Of a stretch of 64,000 nt of DNA, positions 51,501 through 63,369 are shown piece after piece. The notes beneath the pieces were generated by a model. The model was not told where the DNA came from, ran no database searches, and was given only the letters and a program-made list of their open reading frames with translations. How positions within the stretch are numbered: the first letter of the stretch is position 1; every line of letters starts with the position of its first letter. Origin of the DNA: Setaria digitata (taxonomy: Eukaryota; Nematoda; Chromadorea; Rhabditida; Setariidae); the NCBI GenBank assembly GCA_003640385.1, contig RCAB01000005.1:124001-188000 (forward strand), in the 5' to 3' direction. The position numbers were made by a program, and so were the translations under genes.

Positions 51501-54500
51501 GTATGTAACAGATCAGTATCGTCCACTTAGGAAAATGTGCAGTGCAACAAATCATACAATCCTGAACACTTTCACAACGAGTACAACAATTAAGAGCCAT
51601 GAATACAATTAAAACAAACCACTGGCGAAGATACTTCAGTAGACCGCCTCAGTGACTGAGGACTAGTAAATACTCGACCCTCTTCAACTGCTGGTTTATC
51701 AGTCATTAGATTTTCCGAAGGTGGCAACATGAACGAAACACTTGTTCTTCTTCCATTTGTTGTCAGCTCGGTAGTAACTGATCCCTACAAGTTTGTGAAG
51801 ATGTTTGAAATATGAGGACCTTTATCTCATGTTTTCTAATTTGCAATTTATCTCAAATACTTACAGTATCAGCCTTTGAAACTGTTGCAAGTCGTATATT
51901 ATCGGTTGTTTCATTATCTCCACCAACCCGAGCTGTTAACGAAGGAGAAGTCGCTGCTGAATTGATTGAACTTCGCCGGTTCTCCTGCTACAAATGGTTC
52001 TATTCTCGCATTCTCCAATCATTTATTTATCAATTTTTGTAACTTGAAACGAATCTTATTTCATTACAGCTATAAAAAATGATCCAGCAGTTCGAGAATA
52101 CAAATACAGACTATAGAATACGAAATGGAATCATTGAACTTCTTTCAAATTTAAATTAAAAAAATATCCATTTACCATGTATTTATGGAGAACGCTGAGA
52201 TCAAGACGCTTAACATTTGAGTTACATTTTGATTTCGATGACTGACTGGTATTCATTCCGAGAAAACTAGACGGATCCACTGATGAAGATGAACCGTTAG
52301 TGCCACACGATCTGAAAAGAATATTGTAAGAAATTCAAAGTTATCAACTCAAATAAAGCTCGCACAATAGAATTAAGATTAATAATTTTCAATCCGAATA
52401 TTTTTTCTCACGACTAATTATTTCAATTTATCAACAATGAAGAAAATATGGATATTCCAGTCCTAAATTTCGTCGTCACTAGGGAGAACCTCGTTTTAAA
52501 TTTCATTTAAAAAAAAAGAAAAAACTTACCGATTACCGCTGCTATCGAGATTCAATGATTTGTTTTTCCTATTACTGCTTCTTAGAGCAGGTGGCAGGAA
52601 CATGGAATGATATGTAAAATCACCGATGCTGTCTCGAGATTTTGAAGCCGAACATCTGATACGTGATGCTGCAGCTGGTATTGAACCAAGTGCAAGTGGC
52701 CCACTTGGTGTCGTTGTCGTCATCGCACCTACATCCTTCTTGGAAGCCAGAAATCGTATTTGTCGCTCTATGCTATAGCATTAAGTTAAATTGGTAGAAA
52801 ATATTGGGAAAAATGATTTCTATAAAATCTAATTTCCTAAAAGTAAGAAAAAGACTATTTAGTGGGAAAAAAAACTGAAAGTGGCATTTCTTTTCTGGAA
52901 GTCTGAATAAGAACAGTCTCCCAAAGGCCTTTGTAACATGTACTTATACATATTTAAATTAAAGAGCGTGTTCAAGGAAAAATGACAAAATCCGGAGCAT
53001 AGTTATTAGATAATAATATTCTAAATAAATGCCAAAAAATGAAAGGGAAGTAAGCATTTCAGATTGACCTGGTTGGATTGGGAATATTTGATTTCTCTTG
53101 CGATTCAGTTGTTAATAGTTTTAATAATGGATTGTCGCCGTACGGACTAGCTGCTAACTGCGCTTCGATTATTGCTTTCTCAATTTGCCACTGATTGAAA
53201 TTGGCACCCAGAACAATAGGTGCTGCCAGAGAGACATTACCAACAGTTGCTTGTTGTGTGGAACCGAATACTGCAAAATCCTCATAGCCTATCTCGCGAT
53301 TTAATTAATTTTCTCTATGATTCGAAACAAGTAAAAGGACTTCGTTTATTCATAAATTTTTCACCAGGCTGTGTTGGAGCGGAACCAAATAAGGAATTAG
53401 CCGGCTTCACCGCAGAAGAGCCGAATAATGAAGGTGTTGCGGTAGGAGCGGTCTGTCCAAAAAGACTTCCTAAATAGCAACAATTATGAAACGAGGTTTA
53501 AAAGACTTGTACTGTGCACAACAACTCTAAAATCTATTCTTCCTGCTTTTTTTTTTTCTTTTTCAAATTCAGTAAGCAGTGGTCTTTAGCATCAAAGTAC
53601 CTGTATTTGAACTAAACAAGCCAGTGGCTGGTTTGGAACCAAAAAGCCCTCCAGTTGGCTGCGCACCTGAAAAACTTCTCGTAAAATTTTTAGCAAAGAT
53701 AAAAATGGAAAATTCAAAATCTCGAGATTTGATTAACAATATCTCTCTCCAAATCACTGGTTAAATACATACCAAAGGGAGAAGCAGAAGACGTAGACGC
53801 ACCGAAAGCACCAAAACCAGAAGTAGCAGGTTTGGCAGCGAAAAGGCCCGTCGAGGCAGTTGAAGTTGCAGGCTGCTAAAAGATACTGGATGAAGAAAAC
53901 TGATAAATAGTTTGATCAAGATGAATCTACGTTTCTCTATATGGAATTAAATGATGTTATTTGAACTTTTTTTTTAGTTCTTCCTAAATTTCAACGAATT
54001 ATGGAAACAAGGCCTATAGTGGTGATCGACCAACACTAATACCTGCTGCTAAATAAACATATAGGAAGTATTTTCATAAAGTACAAACAGTTACTCTAGC
54101 AATTAATTTCTTACCGTATTGTTGCCAAATGTAAATGGGCTTGACGAAGATGTAGCAGTGCTGAAAGCTGGTCCACCAAAAAGCGACGAACTTTGGGTGC
54201 CAAAACCCTAAAATCACTACACTAAACCTTTTTACTGAAGAAAAATAAGTCAGTAACAAGACAAATTAAAATTGAAATTTTGGATACAAAATATTAAAGG
54301 GAGACAATCCGTGAATTTCCCAAAACTGAAAATATAAGTTCCAAGTTGCTGGTTGTGGTTTTTGCAAATTTAGCCTTGATTAGTCTCGTTTCGAGCTAAG
54401 TTTTTAGCAAACACGTATTCTCTAGCAAGCCAAAGAAATGTTCAGACCAACAATAAAGAAGCAAAGGTATAAATAACAAATCCAAAAATCCAGAACGGTT

Positions 54501-56733
54501 GCAGTTTATGAATGATATCTACAGAATAAAAAAAAAAAAAAAATTAATGAGAGAGTATTTAATACGTCAGCAAACTACTTCAAAAACCTTCCGTACCTGA
54601 AGCACTGAGACAAAAACGAGAATGAACAAACAACTATTCTTGGTACTCGATTAAATCCTACATGTTCCTGTGGGCACTATATTATTCTAAAGAGGACGAG
54701 TACGCTGGTCATGTTTACACATCACAGTAAATGATGCAGTATCTTCTCGTCATTCCATAGTGTGGACAAAATTATTGTTTCTAATAGTACACGTATGATA
54801 ATTAATAATATATGTGACAAATTAAAAAAAAAAAGGAAGTAAAACAAGCCGTAGCTGGTTTAGCGCCAAATAATCCTGTACTTGTCTGAGTCTGCCCAAA
54901 TGGTGAAGTTGCAGCAGAACCAAATAATCCTGCGGTTGCTGGCTTATTCCCAAAAATTGATGCAGTGGTTGTCGGGGTTCCAAATAACAAAGATGATGTT
55001 GTGGTTGTGGCACCGAAACCAGTTGAGGCTAAGGAGAAAAATCTATTAAAAAATGTGACTTAGTATCATTAATATCATCAAAACTTATCTCACACACGAT
55101 GGATGTAATTAAAGAAAGAATTAAAATCGCTTTCATGAGCATTTTCTCAATAACGACATTCATAGCAACTAATGAAAGCGCTCACCGCTTCCAAAAAGTG
55201 GTTTATTTTGGCCAAAAATTGAAGATTGTGTTGTAGTTGCAGTGGAGCCAAACAACGAAGAAGATGACTGTGATGTCTGACCGAATACCAAACCACCACT
55301 TTGAGGACCTTTTCGATTTGCCAAGTAATCGTCGCATCTCAATTCCTAGAGAATCAAAACATTTATTTTTTGTTCTTCTTTATTTCACTTATTTCACAAA
55401 ACACATATATCATGATAAAGAACCTCAGCACGCTCTGTAATCTGCAAGAACACGAATCATGATCATGAACAAGGATCTGATGAAAAATTCAATCAAAATT
55501 TCCCATTACTCAAAACTCACGTATCCCACTGTCACGAAAATTTGAAATAATGATCTAAAAGATATACTTCCAGACTTTTGCTTTCATACTGTTTCATAGC
55601 AGTGATACACATATGCTTCGTGCTGATTGTTTGGTTTGTACCATTACGGAGCATAGTGTCCGTGGACGTTGGAGGATCGAATTTGATAGTTGTGCCCGAC
55701 ACAGATGTTGCTAGAAGATTCTCCAGTGTCAGCAAGTTTTCGATGATAATAACAACCTTTCTAATCCTCTTCAAATTCTAGTTACAATACATGAGATAAT
55801 CCAGAAACTAAGAAAGTAAGCAATCAAATAAATATTAAAAAAATAAATTGAACAACTCCATACTTCCAAAACTTGATCCGAAAACACCACTAGTCTGCTG
55901 TGCTGATTGAGTTGAACCAAAGAGTGATGTGGTACCACCGAAAGCTGTTGATTGCGTAGTCGATGATGAACCAAAAAGTGGCTTTGACTGGCCAAATATT
56001 GATGTTGAAGCAGAAGAAGCCGGCTGTGTGCCTCCTAAAATGACATTTGATTCAAAATATTATCATTACCTAACATAACACTTCACTTCTGACTTCATTC
56101 CGCAATCTTGAAACTCTTCTTTTCATTAGCAAGAAAATCAATCGCTACCGAAAAGTGATGTTGATTGTCCAGGAGAACCAAAAATTGATTTCTGGCCGAA
56201 TAAACCTGTACTCTGCGTAGTTGTTTGTGCTCCAAAACCTGTTGCTGGTCGATTAGCGGATGAACCAAATAATGAACTGCCTGCTATAATTGAAATATTG
56301 AAATGCTAAAATAAGGCTCTATAATAAAGTTATACAGCTTAAGCCTATTGCAACTCATTTCGATTTTTAATAGCTGCGGTAAAAGCTCTAAAAAAATGAC
56401 AAATTATTTTAATTGACGATATATATGACACATGAAACAAGCAGTTCTCTAGAAGTAGCGCAAAGATGAAACCATACAATATCGAAGATAAACAAGCGTA
56501 AAAGGAACAAAAATTACTGCCACTGTATATAAAAAGCCCGTAGGATAAATAGCTCTATTGTGACGGATAAGGATCACAAATAAGGATCTTCACATTCCTC
56601 AGTAAACTAAAACATCTCTTTTCCTGCAGGAAAGGAAAGGTAGAGAAGTTAGGAAAGAGTTAAGAAACCAAAAAATCAACTTACCACCAAAGGCTGACGT
56701 ATTGGAAGAACCGAAAGGCGATTTTCCAAACAT
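45563..56733 (-). CDS. NUP98-NUP96: NUP98-NUP96 nucleoporin precursor
   Basis: About 35 exons give roughly 1660 residues. Exon 1 is 56733-56685; the last is 45755-45563. Order: GLFG/FG repeats (56733-53365, e.g. [10 protein letters not shown]) interrupted by a GLEBS motif for RAE1 binding (55710-55568, [13 protein letters not shown] and KQYESKSLE); a linker; the autoproteolytic domain (51223-50208) with [30 protein letters not shown] and PETGTWVF, ending PHFTKYG; then the NUP96 part (about 50056-45563) with [38 protein letters not shown] and the helical C-terminus. The precursor normally cleaves after HF to give NUP98 (RNA export, permeability barrier) and NUP96 (Y-complex scaffold). Odd points: Thr replaces Ser at the cleavage site, exon 53877-53773 carries a one-base frameshift, and the junctions after exons 54846 and 50208 do not keep phase with ordinary GT-AG sites. 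FG exons are therefore less certain; the rest is secure. Confidence 0.93.
48398..48419. repeat. G-run next to A-run in a NUP96 intron
   Basis: Eleven G followed by about eleven A, in the intron between exons at 48481 and 48266. A pure G tract is rare in this AT-rich window and prone to misreading. Confidence 0.8.
50223..50231 (-). other. NUP98 autoproteolysis site, His-Phe-Thr
   Basis: The three codons CAT TTT ACC encode HFT at about residues 875-877, between VFTVP and KYG. In human NUP98 and yeast Nup145 the motif is HF|S, with the Ser hydroxyl as nucleophile. Here the base is unambiguous: Thr, another hydroxyl residue. Confidence 0.85.
55424..55441 (-). other. candidate 18-base microexon in the NUP98 GLEBS region
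   Basis: Between exons 4 and 5 a TTCTTGCAG acceptor is followed by 18 bases encoding ITERAE and a GTTCTT donor, in phase with both neighbours. Without it the protein reads KSLE-ELRCDDY, as in human NUP98 (KSLEELRLEDY), so it may be an optional exon or chance. Confidence 0.25.
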
Positions 56734-57849
56734 TTTGAAAAAGGCTGATTGAAAAAAATTATAATACTTTGGGAATATCTTCTGACCAGTATGTGATGGC
56801 CAAGGGAATACAGACCGGAAAATAAGTGAAGTGAACCTTGGCCCAGTGGAACGGCTACCAACCAACACCCACAAAAAAATATTCTGGGAAATATGAAATC
56901 TTGGCGCAGCTCCAAGGTTGATGTCGTGCGCCAATTCAAAAACTGTTCATTTATATGCCTGGGAGGATTGAAAGACGAGGTGGCAGCGAAAGAAGGGAAA
57001 GATTTACCGAGACATCCGGGAAGTGTCGGGAATAGGGTGGATATCTGGATTTGATGAGGTCGAACTGAGTGATTTGAAAATCAAGGCGTGGACATTGCTT
57101 TTTGTTTTAATAGTCTAACACGTGTGTAGTTCTTAATTCCGGTACCTAGCTATTTAGGTTTCTCGTACAAGTTATGTTTAAGTTTTTCTATCAGGAAGAT
57201 ATCCGAGGACTTTTGCGAACTTTTCATGCAGTTTTTCTCTCAGAAAATACGACGTGAACGTCGTGTGTATTATGCGTTTCAGTATTGATGTTGGCTATAA
57301 GCTTGCAAAAGATTAAAATGTGATAGAAAGTAATATGGATTAGGTGTGAATGATAGATGTGATCGAATGAGAATTGTTAGTTCTCTGATTTAACTAATAG
57401 AATGACTTCTGCGCTTGATCTTTGACAAAAACATTGCTGATTGTTTTTCGCAAAAATGGATTACCACTATTCCTTAAAATAAATCCAGTCTTCAGTGCAT
57501 CTGGGGAATGCTTCAGTACTTGGCTGGCAAGAAGAAACTGCGAAGGTGCCGTTTGTTGAAGAAGATCTTAACATTTGTTGCTGTTTTCTGAGTTTTGGCA
57601 CAGAATAATTTAAATGTGATAATTGCAAGGAAGCGATATATAAACATTTGTTGAACTTAGAAATTAAGAAAATAGTGAGACATTTTACAGTAATCCTCCC
57701 GTGTTTGCAGCCTCTTTTCCAGAAGGCTTTTAAGAGATTTCAGTATATCAATGTTTGCAGAACATAACGGGATATTACTAATGCTGAAATCGACTCACGA
57801 ATGTATATATTTATGAAAAGTCACGGAAGTTTGACATTATCATCTCTAT
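56734..57849. other. intergenic region, NUP98-NUP96 promoter
   Basis: A TTTTTTTCAATCAG acceptor ends at 56745, 12 bases before the NUP98 ATG, and is a likely spliced-leader or 5'UTR-intron site. The open frame running upstream through it (to 56934) is therefore probably not translated. Nothing else was recognised. Confidence 0.5.
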
Positions 57850-58348
57850 TTATTGATCATAACTGATAGTATGCTTCATGTAATTCATAAAATATTGACA
57901 AGCTGTCGCCGGATCCGCATCTATTCGTATACGTATTGGGTAGTTGTCATCGCACAAAACAGTACGGAACGGTGGTTCCCAAATGTCTTCCGGCCTACGA
58001 AATCGAATATAGTCTGTAATTTCGAAATATGCCAACAAAACAAAATTTAAAATTTGTTGTCTCATCTTTATACCATGAATACTATCTTCCTGTAACGAGC
58101 TTTTGACACTCTTCTTTTGATATTCTTGTTTAGCTCGAATGAAATTAGGTATCATTTTATGTTACATTAGAAGTACTTCATCACGATTACATCTCTTTAT
58201 ATAAAGTGAATGACGATTTCTGAAGAAAGGTGGAAACAAACTTACTTCTGTTTCCAAAACTGTAAGCGTCCGTCACAGTTACTATTATTAAGAACAACAG
58301 TGAATAAAATATAATAGAAAAGCTTGCAATGGCTTGACTTTGTGACAT
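57850..58348 (-). CDS. predicted small secreted protein, orphan
   Basis: Exon 1 (58348-58246) starts with MSQSQ and a hydrophobic SFSIIFYSLLFLIIVTVTDA, a clear signal peptide with a cleavage site near TDA-YS. The last exon (58013-57850) encodes RFRRPEDIWEPPFRTVLC and ends in MKHTISYDQ; it joins exon 1 in phase (A|AC). A middle exon (58133-58074, KQEYQKKSVKSSL) also keeps phase on both sides but has a weak acceptor, so the mature protein is about 60 or 80 residues. It contains two Cys (in VLCDD and TACQY) and several RR/KK pairs. No family was recognised. It lies 1.1 kb upstream of the NUP98-NUP96 start on the same strand. Confidence 0.5.
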
Positions 58349-61300
58349 CACGTATAAATTCAGCTAAAAATTGAAAAATGACGCAAGCGGTACTTTGAGA
58401 TGTATTGTAAGATTCTATTCAGAATCACTCCAAGCAGCCTATCGAAATTATTTTGATACTGTCGATGATTCTAACATTCTTTCAGCTCTTTGTGGAGTAG
58501 AAAAATGACAGAATATGGTTAGTCTTTTTTACTTTCCATCGAACAATTCTCTGCATTATCAAATTAGTAATAATAACTAAAACATTTCATCTTCTCTTTT
58601 TAACCTTCCCTTATTCATCGATTATAAATTAAGCTTATAAAATCAATACTAGTGTTAAAGTTACATTAAATCTAAGTGATATGCTGATTTCCCACTTTTT
58701 TTAATTCCATATTAATAATGGAAAAGCTATTAGAATGAAGTAAAAGAAATAAACGATATTTGAACAGTAGCAGTACTAAATTCACATCTGAAGATGACTT
58801 CCATTGATTTAAAAACTAGAAAAATTTATTCAATCTAGTAGTAGCCTCAAAGGTTTGACCGATTCAGTGTCCAGCGACGCTTGCGTAATGACCTTCAGGT
58901 CGTCTTAAAATATAAGATATATAGTTATTTGTTGATTAAGCTAAAAGGACTAAGGCTAACAACAACAAAAAAAGTGAAAACAATGACGAAAGCATCCTCG
59001 TCAGATATTTCTATTCACAGAAGAATCCACAAGACAAAATTCTATTTGGAGCTATTCAATCAGGCTGTAATTTCCTTCAAGTTAACTTAGTCTTAGGCCA
59101 AATGAGCCACAGACTAATATTAGACTTAGCATCCACAACAAGCTTATGCCCCTCTTTCTCTGAATTTTTTTGTCATACATCAATTTATCTCCATTGTAGA
59201 AATGCCTGAGTCGAACTTTTTTCATAGCAAAACAGCACACAGATGTTCTAATTTGAATCCAAATTAAGGACGAAGGACTGAAAATTAAATCACTGCTTAA
59301 TATATTTGGAATTTTCCAAAAGAATTTCGGAACTTTAGAGAGAGAAAAAAGAAACGAAGTGGGAGAAAACACAAACAGAATAAAAGAGCACAAATTACGA
59401 CTTCTTTTCAAGGATTTTGGAGTTAAAATAAAAATTCGCCTTGCAAAGAACTGAAATGTTAGAAACAGGAAGGACGTTTGAGGCATTTGAGGCGAAACAT
59501 CTCTGCTGAAGATTAATCACTAAAAACTTCTGTCAATACGGATTCTGAATAAAAGTAGAAAAAGACCGACTCGCAGAACTTTCAGATTAGCATTCATTCA
59601 AATACAATGCTCCAAAGTCAACAATAGGCTCATTTGCAATTCTAGCAAAGTGCAATTATGGGCGAGACATTACGCACTGCTAGTTATATTGCCAGGATTT
59701 ATTTGCTACTGTAAGCACCATCTATTAGGAAATCAAAGATCATTTTTAGATCTGTTACTTTGGTTGTTTCCTGGTATTAATTATTCAAGTAAGAAATCTG
59801 TGGTCTCGCGAAGACAGAAATTGTACACCCTCTGGCTGAAAAATATGCTTTTGCCTTAATTTCATTCATGTGGTTGAAGAGTAGTGATAATGATTTTGGT
59901 AACGATATCAACAAATTTTATCACATTTGACGTGTTCCCATGAAGATAGTGAAGCCGTCAAACAAGATAGCTCTGGATTTAATTCATACTTGGCTCTTTT
60001 ATCTTTAACTTCCCTCTGCATTTGTTTTCATTAATTGCAGTTGTAAAAAGATTCGGAAAAATTAGAAAACCCGAAAGGAATAAATGTTGATTGAGAAATT
60101 TGAAACAAATTTAGACAAATAATTTTAAAAAAAGAGTAAATTGAAGGAAAAAAAACACTGACTTCGCATTATACTAAGCATGTTGGATGCTCAACTGTTG
60201 TAAGGGTCTACCGAGATGTATGTGAAGGATATTTAAGTCTTTTCTTTCTTATTCATAGTATTTGCTTGCAGAATACTTGATTTAGTGGAATAAGTTCCCT
60301 CATCCACTAACTGATGAAATTTTGGATCTAATTCTCTGAAGTGCTAATAATGCCACTGAATCAATGAAGAATTAACTCGACGTCAAATAAACGACTAAAA
60401 CAAATTAATAGCTTGAAGGGAAAGGAACTCATGCAAGAGTGATATGTTTTCAAATCTGTCAAATATATAAAATTAATTGTATTATGGACAAAAACGCTTC
60501 TTCTCTTCACTATTTTCTCTTGTCATATCTTGTGCAAGCCCGGATTTGCTGATATTTGAAATTACTCCCGACAATATTTCTGCCCATTCGATTTAAGGAA
60601 TCACTTGCGCAACGGAAAATATCAGCTATATCTATTCTTGGTATTTTCGAACAATTCGAAAGTTAAAAAATTATTATTATGTGGAATTAGAGTACCGTAA
60701 ATAATCAGGATTACGGACTACCGAGAAATACAATTAAATATGGACCATCATCCGACTAGACGATATAAAGACAAAACGAAATTTTTTAAAACGGTAAAAA
60801 ATTTAACAAACTTTGAATGAATGAGTCATAGTAATTTGAATTAAAACAAAAGAAGCAAGCAATGAATTCAAAATAATTAAGGACTTTTAATTAAAGTACC
60901 AAAATGAACAAAACAATATGAAACGGTCTTAGAAGAAATAAGAAATTGGCACCTTTTTTTGCAATAAATGCGTTATCAATGCATAGATTCTTACTAAACA
61001 GTTTAAAAAATGATCGAATGTCAAGCTTCTGGTTTATTGAAATAATTGTAGACTGAAAGATTAGCTTAGATAGTTAGAACTAGATGGCAAATTTGTATTT
61101 TACTGAAAATGATAAGAATGTCTATAATTCATTTAAAGGACTTGTCAAAATTTTAAAATATTTTTGATATTAATAACTAATAGTGATAAGCTTCAAAGGG
61201 TCAATAAGTGAGTAATATTTCAAAGGATCTTCGTATCCTTAATAACTATATTTGCTATTCAAATATTATAAGTGAATATTGGAGCATCAAAAGCAAAACC

Positions 61301-61895
61301 AGAACTTACTTCCTGCTTCAGACAGTAAATTAATTGACTCGTTGATCCAAGTGAATTAATATAACTAACTGCCTTGCTATTTTAGATGATTTTGATTTTG
61401 GAATTATGTAATGAAACTGTCAATCAATGACAATTATTTGAATTTAAAAGAGGGCATGTCGGGTGTAGATAATTAAAGGAAAATGCAGAATAAGAGATTC
61501 AAGACAAGGTGAGGAAGAAGGACTGTAACAAAAATGCTTCCTTATACCTATGCAAAGAAACGACGAGAAGTTATTATTGGAAAATATATCACCTCCGCAG
61601 AAGGAGCAAAAATAATTTCTCATTAAAATTTGCATGTGATAAGATTTTACCGCATTTAAAAAGTAAAATCACTATAATTTCTACATTTTCATCGATCAGT
61701 TTGGTCGCTTTATTCGAGGAGATTTTTCGAGTTAGTAATCGAAAATAAGTCTGTGGAGAAGCAAACGGAGATCTGAATCCTCTTTTCATTCCCTTATTCA
61801 TTTTCGCCTAATGTCTGATTAAGATCCTGAAAACAAAGTATCAGAAAAACGTCAATTCGTGCTAGAGATAATATTTTAGCTGGAAAATAGAAGGA
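58349..61895. other. gene-poor interval
   Basis: About 3.5 kb separating the minus-strand secreted orphan from the plus-strand membrane orphan. Open frames such as 59082-59486 (-) and 59650-59859 (+) show no domain, splice context or codon pattern above the AT-rich background. Promoters of both flanking genes must lie here. Confidence 0.5.
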
Positions 61896-63369
61896 ATGGA
61901 GAATGAAGTGCGAACCTCTGCAGTAGTATCAATCTTGATAATAGGCGTATTAGCAGCTGCTGGCATTATCAGTTATGTGATTATAAAACGCCGAAAAGAA
62001 GGAAATGAAGGAGTAGACGCGGTTAATTATTCCGATGCTTTCTTTAATGTTTTTCTGTTAAAAAAGAAAAAGAAAAAAAAATGATCGCCTTAAACTTCTG
62101 TAGAAAAGTGAATTTCCAAATGATTTGTTTTTTAGGCACGGGAAATTAATGTGATTATTAATGCGGTATAATATAACAATGCATCTAAAAAGTTGTTCTG
62201 TTGCAAATTAAAGTTAGATAGATAATCTTTGCAGCGTTATCTAAATGTTTGAAATCAAATTAGTTGGAATTCAATTTTCCATAGAAGTTCAAAGCATTTT
62301 TTAAACAAAGAAACATTAAAGAAACGGTACAGAAATACTTTGAAACGCATGCTGAAATTGTAAATTTTTCTCTTTTTTTTACTGTTTTGGAAAATTTTTA
62401 TAAACTAACAAGCATTTCAGTATTGCATAAAGCTTTTAAATTTAGGGATGAGTTGACATTTCAAAATCATAAAATAATGATATAATTAAATTTTTCAGGG
62501 TCAAGAAATAATGGACTCAAATATCAGCGCTGGGTCACACCAAAAACTGATGTCAACACGATCACGTCATCGAAAAGAACGTAGGAGTCTACCTGTAAAT
62601 TCCAGAAGGTTTGCAGTGAAGTTCTGCAACCTTTGTTTACCTTTCCAGTTTATCACTTCTTTTTTTTCAAAACTCACTATACCTTCTTTAGAGCTCGGTT
62701 TAGCAGATTTCGTAGTTCTGGACAGCAGAGTAGCAGCATTAATGATGAAGTAAGCTCCTTCTTTCTAACAAAATCCAGCGCATTTTTTATTATTAATTAT
62801 CCTAAATTTGGAAACAGTTGTCACATCTGACTTTCTAATCATTTTTTATATTAGGAACGATTTCAGACAAAATTAAATCTGTCTACAGAAACAGCCACTT
62901 CCGAAATTGTTCATGTCGCAGGTTAGTTCCATAGTTCACATCAGGCCAAATCACTGCAGATAACATCGTTCGTTATCTTTGCAAATTCTACAGAGTGTGC
63001 TCTTTGAAAGTTATCAGATCACTTCTGAGTTGATAGTCTCGACAGAAGTCTCAAATGAATTTAAGTGAAGTAACATTGTATTTTATATAAATTCTGAACT
63101 TTATGACTTCTTTTTTTGAGATTTGGGATGTAAATTAACATGAATATTGTTTTTGAAAAAAGACGAAAGAAGTACTACTCAGTCAAGCTTGTCGGATATA
63201 TAATATATAACAAAATTAATGCATTGATTAAATTTTAAAGACTACATTGATACATTTCGGATGGAATTTAACCTTCTTCAGAAAAGAAGATGAGCTGACA
63301 CCACTACTTTACCTAGCAAAGAAATATCAAGAATTGGGAATGAAAAGGCCCGAAGGATGGCGTGGTTAA
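61896..63369 (+). CDS. predicted single-pass membrane protein, orphan
   Basis: Five exons (61896-62021, 62499-62608, 62692-62749, 62855-62921, 63287-63369) join in frame to 147 residues. A short N-terminus (MENEVRT) is followed by one membrane segment (VVSILIIGVLAAAGIISYVII) and a KRRK stop-transfer signal, so the remaining 110 or so residues should be cytosolic, with no cleaved signal peptide. The tail is Ser/Arg-rich (STRSRHRKERRS, ARFSRFRSSGQQSSS) and ends LAKKYQELGMKRPEGWRG. Splice sites are TTTTTCAG (62498), CTTTAG (62691), TATTAG (62854) and a poor AAAAG (63286), so the last exon is less sure. No family was recognised; the shape resembles small type III adaptor-like membrane proteins. 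Confidence 0.5.

Noticed and set aside
56734..56939. In-frame upstream extension of NUP98 (MAHDINLGAAP...)
   Set aside because: It crosses a strong acceptor (TTTTTTTCAATCAG) 12 bases before the ATG, and NUP98 proteins begin MF(N/G)KS.
59082..59486. 134-codon minus-strand open frame
   Set aside because: Rich in F, S and L as expected from AT-rich antisense sequence, with no domain, signal peptide in the right place, or splice context.
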